From NCBI RefSeq assembly GCF_051020975.1, contig NC_135033.1, positions 10,133,501-10,197,500 of the forward strand: a stretch of DNA of 64,000 nt. The letters run 5' to 3'. Positions 37,464 through 49,606 of this stretch are shown here, one piece after another. The notes beneath the pieces are model-generated. The model was not told the DNA's origin. It searched no databases and saw only the letters and a program-made list of their open reading frames with translations. Origin of the DNA: Osmia lignaria lignaria. Taxonomy: Eukaryota > Arthropoda > Insecta > Hymenoptera > Megachilidae. Position 1 is the stretch's first letter. The number at the start of each line of letters is the position of its first letter. Made by a program: the position numbers and the translations under genes.

Positions 37464-39399
37464 CAAAGCATGCTAGTGCTATCCTTCCACTATCATTGTC
37501 TATAAGAGTTTGCTATATTATAAATTGAAAAGCAAACAATTTTGTTTAGAATAATAGAAAATTATACAGATATTTCTGATAGGAAACAGGATCGTTGCAC
37601 TGGGTGCAGCTCGAGCACTTGTAAAGCGATCCGCGTCGGGCTACCACCCACGTCGCCGTCGAATCAATTTATGGTAACATTGTGTCCTATCTACCCGAAA
37701 CACGCGATAACGTTCGTCGAACGAGGTGAAAAGTCGCGGCGAAAGAAACGCCCTCGACGAGACACACCTGTGCCCCGAAAGGGAAAGACAAAGAGCTCTC
37801 GAAAATAGACGGTCGCATAGCTACTCTCGCTTTCACGCGTCGCCTTCCCTTTTTGCTTCTTTTCAATTTCGCGCTACTATTTCACCGGAGACAGAGGTGC
37901 CTGTTGCTCCCCTCGAACCTTCCTTCTTCCTTACCATCTTTTCCACCGCGATACCGCAATAGCTGAAAGATAAATAAATAGGATTAAACAGTTGAAATTT
38001 CGGCACTTCAAAAGCGTTTCATTGTTGACACACGATTCGGTGGTGCCGATAAAGGGAGTTCTGTCGACGGACCACCCTTGCTGCTTTTCTAAACGGAGAC
38101 GCAACAAGCGTGGATGATGTTTCACGTGCAAACACCTTTGTTTTTGTCATTCGAGATCGTAGTGTTATACAAACACGGTAATAAACCCGATAGAGACGGG
38201 TGTCCGAAGTGATGGGTTGGCAACCATTTCGAGTGGACGTTGTATATTGTACGCGACGAACACGTTGCGATTTCGTTTCAAATATCGTTTCACTGTTGAA
38301 ATTTATAGAGGTCTGAAGGTTTTAGGAACCGTAACTTATGTAAATTAATAGAGTTAAATTTGGAGCAATGAGAAATTTCGCAATTGCAGAAAATCTAAAT
38401 TTTTGTCTATTTTTGAACATCTCAGGGTTAGCGTGTCTTCGAAAGGGTTGAAAGGTTTTATCTTGAGAAGATAAAAATGGAAAGCGATTTTCTGAAGTTT
38501 CCAGACTAAAATCAAGCGTGTTAGGTCAGCGACCAGTTATTTTCTGACCTCTGATGAGATTCATTCGATGCAGACAACGAGGAAAAAGTTGCTTTCGTGC
38601 CGTCTCGGTGACTAGTCGTGCAGTTTTATACACATTTTGCCCTCATTTTCTTCGTTTTTCCACCCACTCGACGAGCTTTGTTTGCCGAGCAAACGACGGG
38701 CGATTGAATTCGTGAAAAATACGTTGTTTCGTCGTTTACCATCGGCCAACAAAGTGCTTGCGCGTGTACCTTTCAACTGCGCGGCTAATTGAAAGGCTGG
38801 TTACTTGAAATCCGAACTAGGTGAGAGTTTTTGAATTTCACTTATTAATTAGGTTAATTAGGGGAGCGTTGGATCACATCCGTGACATAGTTTTCAACTC
38901 AGAAGAATAACTTAATTTTATTTCCTTCTTCGTTTCAATTTCTTGCATATTATCAGAATAACAAACAATTGAGAATCAAATAAATCAACAAAGTTTCTTG
39001 ATACTTATCATTCCGACGATGATTCTTCCTCGATAATGTCCGTATATAATTGTTTGCTCTTACGTAACCCGTCAATTAAACTGTTAACTGCGGGTAATTA
39101 GTCTGGCAACAATAGAAACAGCTGGTGTACCTAATCTGAATGCGCGGTGAATTGATACATTACTGCAATATGGGAACGTTTAAATTGTCTCGGAAAAGTA
39201 CGAAAGAACATTTTCATTAGCATCTGTTGCACATTACGATCTCGTGCGTTTGGTTTTATTGACGCAATGGTGAAAATTACCACCTACGCGATAATTATCA
39301 TCGTTACACAATTGCGCCAATATTTTTTCTATCTTTTTATTTATCTTTGAACACCTTTCGTAATGAGAAAATAAAATATTTTCCTTATTTTAACAATAA

Positions 39400-39734
39400 G
39401 AAAATTTTAAAAATTCTTGTTTTCCCAAAAATGAAAAAAAAATGGCGATGCCCCCGATTCCCATCCTTCCCCATCGGCATCCCTGGGGAGACTGACTATG
39501 GAGTGGGTGGGCCTCATATATATAGGCCTGTGGCGGACCGCCATTTGCGAATAAAAGCTTGTGCGGGAAAATTTGAATTGAAACTTATTAAATTTTATAT
39601 TTAATAATTAAAAATTGTATTATTTTCTTTCTAAATTATTTTTAATATTAATATCGTCAAAATTAAGATCTTGAGAATTCCCGTTTCCCCTATATCGCTA
39701 TTTTCCCTAGGGAAGTCTGATTCGACCGCTGGTA
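39400..39734 (-). repeat. promoter-bearing dispersed repeat, copy E
   Basis: Read on the minus strand it begins at about 39,732, after TA, with CCAGCGGTCGAATCAGACTT and then CCCTAGGGAAAA, like the terminus of the 2.9-kb MITE. An AT-rich stretch follows, then AATTCAAATTTTCCCGC (39,579), GGCGGTCCGCC, TATATATAT starting at 39,524, and TCAGTC with its A at 39,493 (31 bp), a canonical arthropod initiator. The segment from AATTCAAATT to GAGGCC is nearly identical to copy A. The distal end near 39,400 is uncertain. Confidence 0.7.
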
Positions 39735-40047
39735 TGCTTAACCCAGGCCTCGTTTCCGTGAATCGATAACGCGCTGCTCCGATGAACGAAACGTTTTGTG
39801 ATAGCTGGAGGTCTGTAAAAATCTCGGCAACGATTTCGAAACCTGTTGAACGGGTTTCTTATTTTTAACCGGCTCCATTTTTGCCCGTGGCGGTTTAATA
39901 GCATCCACAGGGAACTGAGAGCTCGTCGCTTCCTTCTGATGTCTCGTCTCGATTATGAATCGAACAAACGGGATAATTAAAGTGGTCGCGGCGAGCCTCT
40001 TCAGAAATTCTGTTACTCGTTTGTTGATCCGACGCGATACCTTAGTT

Positions 40048-40055
40048 GACGTCAC
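40048..40055. promoter_or_regulatory. perfect CRE palindrome TGACGTCA
   Basis: Third exact TGACGTCA site in the stretch upstream of PRL-1. Confidence 0.4.
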
Positions 40056-41288
40056 TTGAAACTGGATAAATGAAATGAATTGAAGTAAAATGAATGGTCC
40101 TCGACTTTTAACCCTTTATACACTGTATTACTCAACCACACTGACTCAATTTCATTCGTTTCGCAGTAATTCTTATATTTTCAAGAATATCCTTCAACAA
40201 TCGTTATTGTTATCCTATTTTCGGGCCATTTTTCAAATACACAAAAGCGCAGGAAGATATTGAAATTTAAAATTTAAGAAAGCTTAATTTTAAAGGCACT
40301 TAACTAATTTTTATTTTTTTCTCGTTTCAGGTAAACAACTTTCTTAAATCCTGGGATATTGATCGACCCATTTTAAGATACCAACTCCTTTTGCTTTTTC
40401 CTGTTAAAAATGCTGAACACGTAAGCTCGCTCGCTGTCAGGTAATAAAAAACTCCTAGTTATTCCATAACGTTTTATTCGCGAAATACGAATATTCTGAC
40501 CCTGGGAAAGAGGAATAGAAGTCGAAAAGGATATTCAATGCCAGACGGGTGGATGACCGGTGTCACTGACCTTGCTTAACGATCGCCTGTGTCTGCAAGC
40601 TCCCCGTCAACTTCGATTACAGAGGGGGATGCTAATGCTGTTAACGTTCGAATTTAGGGAGGGTTAGTTCCGTTTAGTATAATACACGATGAAGTATAGT
40701 AAATGTACGAGAATCTATTTCTCTCAGTTAAAATGTCTTATTTCCCTGCTTTTGGGCCTCTAAATGTTAGGACAATAGAGCTGAAAAGGGTAACATTGTA
40801 TGATTTTTGCAACACCACTTTGTTTATTATTGCACGGGATCCCAATTAATGTTGGAACATCTGTAATTGACCGGTTGATCAATCAGAACCTGTGCTTCAT
40901 AATCAGTGATCCGTAACATGATCTTGTGCACCTTACATTGACGATAGCAAGGTGCACTTAAGTACATATTAAGTTTATTACAAATGCACCTAAGGGGAAC
41001 TAATTTATTTTTTATTCTATTAGAAAGCCTGCTTTTTATTTTGAAATTTGTATGATACTTTTTATTGAAAATTATATTTGATTTGAAGCGATATTTCGAG
41101 TAAAATATTTCAGTGAACTCAGCATGAACTTTTAAACGAAAGATTACACGATACGACGATATGTCCCTAGAGAAATTTTGTTAGAACACTTTAGATATAA
41201 CACAGTAATGTAGTGTTGAATGTGTAGTGCAACAGTATGAAGCTAAATAGTGAAACTGATGATAATAGTAGTCGTCTTTGTAAAATTA

Positions 41289-41336
41289 TTCTTAGAATTG
41301 GAGCTCTCTCCATGGTCCGTCGTCAGAGAGTTGAAT
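41289..41336 (-). repeat. GGCGGACCATGG-family motif, locus 5
   Basis: Minus-strand copy with one core change: CTGACGACGGACCATGGAGA followed by GAGCTCCAATTC. Confidence 0.55.
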
Positions 41337-42279
41337 TTTCACTGTCTCACTAACCACCCCTTTATGTATTAATTAATTCTTAGTTAACAATCGTGTAAAA
41401 TTAGGATTTAACTTTGGTCTGCTAACTTTCTAAAGCCATCACACAAAAGATTTCGAAGCTTATTAAAAGTAATCCTTTAAGTACTTTATAATCCTTCATC
41501 AAATATCGAGGTTTCGTTAGCTCTAAATTATTTCAAATCATTCTGTTAGATTAAAAGGTTCTAATCGATGAGATCAAATTCTTATCCATTTTTTAATACC
41601 ACCTGTTTTGTTTGTCGTTACGATTATCTGTCCTGATAAACACGCTTTGTTGGAATATCTCTGAAATTAGTATTAATCGTTTGCAATTAAAATTGCGAAT
41701 GTGGTTTTATCTGAACGTATTAATCTTGTTTCGTGAATTTTATTCAAGCCTTCCAAGTACTGCATTTTCTTTATTCTATTCGAAAAATTCGACCCTCCTA
41801 CCAGGGTATGATGAAATGGTAAAAGTTTCCTTCGAAACCTTCTCGCGTTTTCTCAAAGTCCACGTTTTACCTCAACCTCACGGACGTCTATTCTGGGCTA
41901 GGCCCGCAGAGTTATTTCTAACATTTTTCTACGATGACTCTTACCATTATCGGCCGTGATCCTTGGTTCGAGGTGGCCCTTATCATCGTTCACCGAATAA
42001 CCCAGTGTCCTACTTGGGATATCGATTCGAACCATCACCTCGGTTCCGTGACTTCTTTCCTCGTAAACGAAACAAGCTTTCGCGAATAAAACACTTCAAG
42101 AACAACGAAACAAGTACAGGTATATTATTTTTCTGATACTTTCAAATCGATTTCATAAATCCTTTGTGAAGGATAAATTATAAATGAAAGAAATGCTGAA
42201 ATTTTCAATCTAGAAACGTTAGAAAATTTCTGACGATAGTCTTTTTAAAGTGGCAAATGGGCGATCAATGAAATTTTAA

Positions 42280-42610
42280 TTGAAAGGATTTCGCTGTGAA
42301 CAGAGCCTAATGGCCGCGGTTCGTCGCCCTACGCTCGTTCAATCCCCTGTTGGTCGTCTGGAACGGCGAGGGTGCGATGGAAGGCTCGCGAACGACAGGA
42401 GAACAGGGGATGAGAAAGGTGTAGGGGTAGTCGAATCGTCCCCCCTTTCGTCCCCGCTTCGAATCGAAACTCCCACGCACCATCCCAAACTATGACGTAA
42501 CCGTTCGTGACGTAGTTCCGACGTCATCCTGCTACGCCCACGCGCCACCCCCGAATGCTGTTGCACCCATTGCCACCCTCTAGCCGCGACGTCACGAAAC
42601 TCGCTGAAGC
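42280..42610. promoter_or_regulatory. CpG-rich island with clustered near-CRE sites
   Basis: A GC- and CpG-rich block stands out from AT-rich surroundings. It contains TGACGTAA (42,493), GTGACGTA (42,508), CGACGTCA (about 42,520) and CGACGTCA (about 42,586). No exon was recognised. It could be an enhancer or an unannotated promoter. Confidence 0.35.
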
Positions 42611-43204
42611 CTGAGAGGAGTTTCGTTTCGCCAGATACTTTTCGATGATAAAGGGCGTTCCGAACGATCATTATACTGATTGATTGTTTTCGAAGATGAA
42701 AAGGAGTAGTTCGGAAAAGGGTTGAGTAATAGATTTTATTTCTGCAATTTTTTTTTCTTTTTTCTTCGCTACGTTCTTCTCTGAAAAAGCTTATCATTTC
42801 GTTGTTTCACGTGGCTGTTTTCCACGCATCGGTTAATCCCTTCGAAGAGGCTATTTATAAATATCCGATAGAGGCTTACCCAACACGGACCAACAATTTG
42901 TGTTTGGTTCACCTAAGGTTTTGTTACGCGAGCTAAATTTGTTTCTTTCGGACAATTACCAGAAGGTCACTTTTGAATCGAATTTTCCTCAAGGACGACA
43001 TTGATCTAAACTCGACTACGTAAATGGTCAAGGTGGATTCACCTAATTTTATCATAAACATTATTTCTATGGGGAAAGATAATCTGTTTCTTTAGGCTTA
43101 TCGCAGTTGATATACAGTTGAAGAATTTTTCTAAATATTTCTTTTATTAATCAGATTATACGTAACGTATAATCTGTGCAACTTATGCCATCTGTTGCGC
43201 TGAA

Positions 43205-43270
43205 TAAACAGCGTGGGACGCACCTTGTGCGTCATAGAGAGGACGACGCACCATGTGCGTCTTACACGTA
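43205..43270 (+). repeat. palindromic GACGCA repeat, locus 1
   Basis: Two head-to-tail units with palindromic cores, GACGCACCTTGTGCGTC and GACGCACCATGTGCGTC. The same core is tandemly repeated near 48.2 and 50.9 kb. Confidence 0.7.
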
Positions 43271-43542
43271 AATATTGCGACGACCACGAAATAATATGCT
43301 TGATAATAGAAGTTTATTAGGCCTGCGCAATACATTCAGTGTAGAAAACTATGCAATCTTATGCAACACCATGCAATAGCGTGCAACTTCGAAAGGGTCA
43401 GCCGTGTACGGCTATCGTGCACGTTGACACACTTATCATGATTCACCGAGGATTTTTTTCGAAAGCTATACAGAGTGCATCGAGAACTTTAGAACCGGGT
43501 GAAGATTGTACCTGGAATTCGATGATTTATGAATGATGATAC

Positions 43543-43583
43543 AGTAGACTCTCGTTATATTGCCGCCGACGAGACTGTAGGAG
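43543..43583 (+). repeat. possible solo pogo-type end
   Basis: ACAGTAGACTCTCGTTATAT resembles a pogo-group terminal repeat. No matching second end was found, so this may be a fragment. Confidence 0.3.
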
Positions 43584-43692
43584 TGGAAAATTTGTCAAGC
43601 ATTCAAATTCTTATATAAAGGGGGGAAGAGAGATAGAAACGTATTATTTTCGTAGACCATGATGGTGGAAGGGTGGCTTTATCGTCAAAGGT

Positions 43693-43785
43693 TTTAACCC
43701 TTTGGATGGCGGACCATGGAGAGAGCCAGAATTTTAATTTATCGTTATCATTTTCTAAATTTTACACTATTCTTTCGGCTTATCA
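43693..43785 (+). repeat. GGCGGACCATGG-family motif, locus 6
   Basis: TTAACCCTTTGGATGGCGG then ACCATGGAGAGAGCC and an A/T-rich tail. The tail (ATTTTAATTTA...ATTTTCTAAATTTTAC) matches locus 2, giving a shared unit of roughly 90 bp. Confidence 0.65.
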
Positions 43786-44044
43786 ATTCGTATTCTATGA
43801 TACAATAGTTAGGTGTAACAAGTAGATAAGAGTAGATATATGTATATTTGATCGTAGACGATAAAAGAAAGCCTTCGATTTCCTTTATCTTTCCATAATT
43901 ATTCTTCTTGATATTGCATGGATGTTTTGCATATTAGCAAGATTAAACAGTTTCACTCGATAATAATTTTATAATATAATTTTGAAATTATATAATTTTA
44001 ATAATATTAAAATTAACTCGACTTGATTCGGAGAATTCGGTATA

Positions 44045-44240
44045 GCGTTAAATTTAGTTAACAAGAAATCGATAGCCGGTATCGTGTTAGAATTGATCAG
44101 TTAATCGCGTGTTAAATTTAATTAACATAATGTCAGTGTTCAACAAACACAGCGTGTCGGAATGTATCACATAATCAGGCGTTAAATTTAGTTTGCATAA
44201 CGTTGATGTTCCGCAAAGGTACCGTGTTTATAATGCTACC
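44045..44240 (+). repeat. three-copy degenerate tandem repeat, unit ~62-72 bp
   Basis: Units start with GCGTTAAATTTAGTTAAC (44,045), GCGTGTTAAATTTAATTAAC (44,107) and GCGTTAAATTTAGTTTGC (44,179). Each continues with a GTGTT-containing segment and then TAATC or similar. The copies are diverged, so the duplication is not recent. Confidence 0.7.
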
Positions 44241-46499
44241 AATTCAAACACTTGTTAAGAAGTTTCAGAATTTAATATAATTTTTTAATGGGTATAAATT
44301 GTTCCCAGACAAACGTAAATTTACGTCAAAGATTCGCGACATTGACTTATTTTTAGGAACGTAATGCTACGTCAGAGAATGGCATATTTAGATTACAAAA
44401 ACAGGCTGGTACTGCAACCATTTACTTTTACAAAACTTGTACAAACGGAAGATTCTAGCATGCTTTACACACAGGCTTACAGCTTGCTCGAATAATTTTT
44501 TGTTTCCTCGAAGCTGATGTTTGAAAACTTCAATGTTTTAACAATTTTTAAAATGTAATATTACGTGGTTCGTCTGAAAAACATCGTAACAGTTTTACCA
44601 AAAGAATAATATTTTTCTTCTGGGAAAACATAACGTGGAAAAAAAAATCGAATCGAATTCGATTCCTCTTCTTTTAATTGAAGATTTATTTTTAAAAGTC
44701 GCACCACTTTTCAAACACACAAGCGCGGGAAAGTGTTCAAGTTTAAAATAGTAATTAAAAAGGCATAAGGCTACAAATGGAATGAAAGTTCAGAATATTT
44801 TTAAACGTTATAAAAATATTATTTGATATTCTATAAAGTGTCAGTATTCTATAATTACTTGACAGTATATTCTATAGCTTTTTTTATAAATATACTGAGC
44901 ATCCTTTTGAATTAGTGCTATTAGATATTCTTTTATATAGAAAAGAAAAAAGAAGTATTATTTCTCTATTGATAAATATACATTACAGGTATTTTTATAT
45001 AAAACAAACATGCAATTTTCAATTTTTTTTTAAGTGGCATCTACTTCTTGTTTATATTTGCTCGTTAAATATTATATGCAAGCAAAAATCATATTTGCAG
45101 CACTACAGTGTGATTGTTTGACAATAAAAAGGTGGAAGATAAGAGATCCTTACTTAAGATTACCTCTTAGCAATGGAGCGTATCACGCGTGGATCAGATT
45201 TTAATTAAAATTATACACTTAGAGAAATTAGGTGGTCGATATTGTATAGACAAGATAATAAGTTAACAATAAACCCATCAATTTTACCTAAAATTTAATT
45301 GTTTTTGGTATTCAAAATTTGAGTAAAATAAAAGCCTCGGTTTAATTAAACTCGATTCATTAAATATTCAAAGTTTCTTCTTTGGCATCAAATTAGCACT
45401 TATTGTAAATTTATAACTTTCCTAGTACCTTCATCTTGTAACAATATTTACAGCTAGCAAACTGTCATATTAAAATCGTACGGGTATTAACGAAGAAACA
45501 TGCGACGTTATTTATGAATTGGAAACTATCGGTGATAATCTATATCGGAACACGTGGAATCGTATATTTCGATGTCGACCCGTCTGGACTGGTTAAAGTT
45601 TAGGCGACGTAATGTCGCTCTATCTTAATTGATTTTCGCTTAAAATCAGGCGATTTCTGATTTCCACTTCTTTATCAATATTAATTATTGTAGTGATCGG
45701 ATTGTTTAATTTTAATGTCACCATGAATAGAAAAGTTATTGTGGGGCATGCTTGAAATCTTCCGAATCTTAATATTAAGTTAGACATCAATCATTATGCA
45801 ATTATAAAAAAATGTCTCGTAATGGGTGAACAATTAAGAAAAGTTAGGATCTATTTTGTTGTAAATCAATATGAAGAATTAACTTTTATTTGTGAGAATA
45901 AATCTTACAAGGTTCTCGTGTTAACTATTTCATTGTTGAAATATTCAATATTCTACAGAGAGGTAAAGTGAACAATTTAAAAGATCAATTAATTTCTTAT
46001 AATTTAGTTAAGTACGTAAGCGATAAGTTACTTTTTATATATAGATATCATGGAATTACATAATTATCGGTGGAGATATCTAGAGGTCGAAGTTGTAAAG
46101 TGCTAAAAATTCAAGTGGAACATAATTTGTTTCATTGAACCAAATTGAGTCCTATCGATACTACGATTATCACAATTATTCGTGAGAAAACTTGAAATAT
46201 TATAGGTAACATATACGTGAAATTTAAAAAAGATCGAACTCATTAAGATTTTAAAGAAATCTATTACATGATTCAAACAAATCACGTAATAAGTTCATTC
46301 CATTACGCAAGTTACTAGTTACTCAGAGCAATCGAATTTTTGAAATCAACTCCCAGCATCCAAGCAAGTTCAAATATTTGAACGTTGTCGCGTATTCGAG
46401 TCAAGTTCAGCTGGATTCCGGGTCATAAATTACGCAAGGTAAACCAAGATTACTCTCTCGAGTTTGTTTGCGCTCAGACGTTGTTCGAAGCGATCGCTA

Positions 46500-46881
46500 T
46501 TCGCCACGAATGACGTCACTGGGGCAACGGAGAGCCGTGATTGGTCGGCGCGGCGGCGAGGTGAAGCGTCACGGTCGTGGCGGTGGTGGGGATAAGAGCG
46601 CGCGCGACATAGAACAGTAAAAGAGGGGCGAGCGTGCGAGGAAGGCGAAGCTGTCTCGTCGGCTGTGCTATTTTCATCGGCGCGCTACTGCTGGCCCAGA
46701 TTCGATGCGACCGTCACGACGTGAACGTGATATTCGAATTGTCTGCGAGTTTGCTGGGCCTCCCGGCTCGTTGTACGCCTTCTGCTTCAATCGACATTAA
46801 TTCCGTGCAAAGTTTTCCGCCGCCGTCCGTTGACCGTGTCTTGTGCGCGCGAATCCTCAAACGAAGTTTCTCGAGATACGG
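46500..46881 (+). promoter_or_regulatory. putative proximal promoter and first exon of PRL-1
   Basis: A CpG-rich block carries a perfect CRE (TGACGTCA, 46,511-46,518), an inverted CCAAT box (GATTGGTCGG, about 46,541) and initiator-like ACATAGAACAGTAAAAG (about 46,607-46,623). It ends with donor ATACGG|GTGAGC at 46,881/46,882. The exon is open in one frame for 83 codons but starts with GTG, not ATG, and resembles no known protein, so I read it as 5' UTR. Further donor-like sites, AAG|GTACGT (47,263) and CAC|GTAAGT (about 47,677), suggest alternative exon ends. Confidence 0.45.
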
Positions 46882-48125
46882 GTGAGCGATTGTTGTTGTG
46901 TTGTAGACCTCTTGAAGTTGCTGGAAGTTCGTCCGTCTCTTTTTCTCTCTCTCAAACCTCTCTCTAGAGAGAGCGTGTTTTTTTTATGACCCTACGGGGA
47001 TTCCTGACCAAGTGAAATCTCATCGTGTACGACACACACTGTGTGCAAGTGCCTGCTCGTAAGATGTGACTTCTCGGCGTGTACCGTGTGTGCTACCCCT
47101 CACGTCGTTTCTCGAACGCTTGAACAACTCTGTGACGCGCGAGTTCACTTCTGTGTGTTGTAACGTATTTTCCTGTCGTATTCGCTGTGCAGCAAGGGTA
47201 CGGAGGCTAAACGTACACCTTTTGTCACGCTGATTGCGTGGCTCGTCGTCAAATGACCTTAAGGTACGTTTCTCATTGTTACGACACTTTCTTCGCTCTC
47301 TATTGTTGGTCACGTGGCGGAATTTTCACCTGAACGGTACACCGATGGTTTCATTCATGAGTCGCGGTGCATACGGGTCGCACGCATTCCTTGGCATTGC
47401 GAGACCTCGTTACCTCATAAGCGTTAACAGGCATCGATTATTAAGGGGAATTGTTTAAACGAAAGTGTTGATTACAACAGGCCCGGCCACTTGTCGCGCC
47501 ATTTTTCCTTCGTATCTGGCATTCCTCGGTGAACGAGCGTTCGCGAACGAACGTGATTCGATGCAACTTCGATGGCTGCGTTTCAAGTGGCACTGTACGA
47601 TCTGTTAACGCCTTACCGTCATTTTTTCTCTCTCGAACTTTGAATATCAGCTGACCACGGTAATTCATTTTTCACGTAAGTCTCTTTTATCACGAATACA
47701 TACGTTGCAAAAAGTAAAATTAAATAAGCGCCGTCCCTACCACCGGCTCCTTCTGTCTGCTTTTTTTCTTAACAAGTCTCGACGTGTTTTCTCGTCGCGT
47801 TATACCGTCCTCGCTAAAGCCGTCTCTCTGGTGTGTTCAACGCGTGATCGATCGACCGATTTTTCTCTCCGCGAAGAAACGTCTGCTCGTTTCTGGCTAA
47901 ATGTAGAATCGGCACGTGGGTGTGTGCGTGGTCGCCGCACGGTATCCATTTGCTGTTTATCGGGGCTTAAATTACCGATCGGTACATCCAAGTAATCGGA
48001 CGCCATTTTTATCGCCGCGCTTCTTCTTCAAGCACATTGAACTTGCGCCTGACCCCTAACGTTTGCGCTTAACCTTTAAGCATCGTATTAGGGTCAGATT
48101 TGACCCTGTTCGTAGTTGCTTCACG

Positions 48126-48345
48126 AGACTGACGCGGTGCGTCGTCTGTTGCGTGGGATGGTTAACTTATGACACACCCGGTGCGTCATCTGTTGCATTG
48201 AACGTATGACGCATATGGTGCGTACTCTATTGAATCGCATAAATTCTATAAAACGCGTAGCAAGTTTTTCTTTGAAATATTTTATTATATTGTTATTGAC
48301 GCGTAATTTGAGCCCGTGACGCATTGATACGCGATCGGCGCGTGA
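48126..48345 (+). repeat. palindromic GACGCA repeat, locus 2
   Basis: Repeated units of the kind GACGCATATGGTGCGT and CCCGGTGCGTCATCTGTTGC, spaced about 45 bp apart. The order TGACGCA...TGCGTCA, then TCTGTTGCATTGAACG, matches the units at 50.8-51.1 kb. Confidence 0.7.
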
Positions 48346-49531
48346 TCTTGAAACTTCATAACTCGTTGTGAAAATATTGTCATTCGATCGGGGACCGTTT
48401 CAGATTCTTCGTGTTACCGCAGTAAACTGGTTCGTCGCGTTTCTTCTACGCTTCCTGTGTCGTTCGATGACATAATCATGGTGGAATAGAAGCGCCAGCA
48501 TATCGACACGTTAATTGTCCGGAAAATCAATTTTCCACGATGACGAGTCAATGAAAGCTGCGACTTGGAATGTTTGGTCTATAATTAAAACGGACAAATA
48601 TGTATTGTTGAATTTTCATTGAATTCGTAACCTTTTATAGGATGAAAGTAATATGCTGCCCCGTAGATCTGTGAATACAATGGTCGATGACAAAAGAAAT
48701 AGTTATTTATAGATGAAGGGTGAAGACGGGTCAATTCAGTAAACACGTGTTTTTGAATAAATATAGAGCACGTTGCAGATGTCAGGACCATGCGCACCGT
48801 TTCATGGTAAACGTGCCAGTTTTTCCATCCATTCATGCTTTAATTTTATATACTATTTGTTTTTTAAGTATTGCATCAATTCAGTTGAATTAGAACGGAT
48901 AAGAGAACTTTTAGTTTATCATAATGAATCATTTGTGATGTATGTGTATCCCTAGTTCAGTAAAATTTTCAAGAATCTGTATCGATGATTCATTCTAATT
49001 AAAAGATGAAGTAATCATAATAATGTGCGATGAGAAACTTTTAATTAGATATTGAAATTTCTATCATTATGTCATTTGCCACTGTGGTTAATCATCGGTC
49101 ATCGGCTTCTGCAATTTTTATTTTTACAATTTTATGCGATACAAGTTATGACTATCTTTTATATTTAAATTTCATTTTATTCAGCATCGAGCAAACACGT
49201 CAGACTTCAAATTGGATTTTGATCGTGACCGTGAAAAGACGTCGATAAATCAAATACCTAGTTTATCACTGTTATCGAGCACTTCACAAAAACTCGTACA
49301 TATCATTTCTCGACAGGTGTAAAATATTTGCACGGGTTATTCGGCTTCTTCGTTTCTTTAGATAAGCACCATGAAGATACAAATACGAAAAAAATGAAGC
49401 TGATATAAAGAGTATGACATCAGAATCAGATTAGTTTCAAGGTTTGATGTGTATATCTGTTTCTCGCTCTCCTCTAATTAACAATAAACTCAGAAATGAA
49501 AAATTAATTTGGTAACTTGAAACGAAATTCG

Positions 49532-49606
49532 TGTTAAACCTTTCACTCTCGGACGGCGGACCCTGGAGAGAGCCCCTGTTTTAATTTAATCCCGCAAGGG
49601 TTAAAT
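49532..49606 (+). repeat. TTAA-bounded GGCGGACCATGG element, locus 7
   Basis: A ~70-bp segment bounded by TTAAACCTTTCACTCTCGG on the left and GCAAGGGTTAA on the right, containing GGACGGCGGACCCTGGAGAG. With locus 1 it is the clearest TTAA-bounded member. Confidence 0.62.

Larger units (their letters stand above)
32229..46599 (+). other. gene-poor stretch, probable long 5' intron of PRL-1
   Basis: No conserved protein exon was recognised. The first ~1.1 kb is CpG-rich. The stretch holds a TA microsatellite and a CG/CA alternating tract (32,419-32,516), promoter-bearing repeat copies D and E, GGCGGACCATGG motifs at 36.4, 37.4, 41.3 and 43.7 kb, palindromic GACGCA repeats at 43.2 kb, a ~65-bp tandem repeat at 44.05 kb and three TGACGTCA sites. 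A CpG-rich island at 42,280-42,610 has several near-CRE sites. Confidence 0.45.

Noticed and set aside
42339..42797. 152-codon minus-strand ORF
   Set aside because: Coincides with a CpG-rich island where stop codons are rare; the translation is Arg/Ser-rich with no recognisable domain.
46634..46885. 83-codon ORF with a hydrophobic, signal-like start
   Set aside because: It opens with GTG rather than ATG and has no ATG before the hydrophobic stretch; better read as a 5' UTR exon ending at the donor at 46,881.
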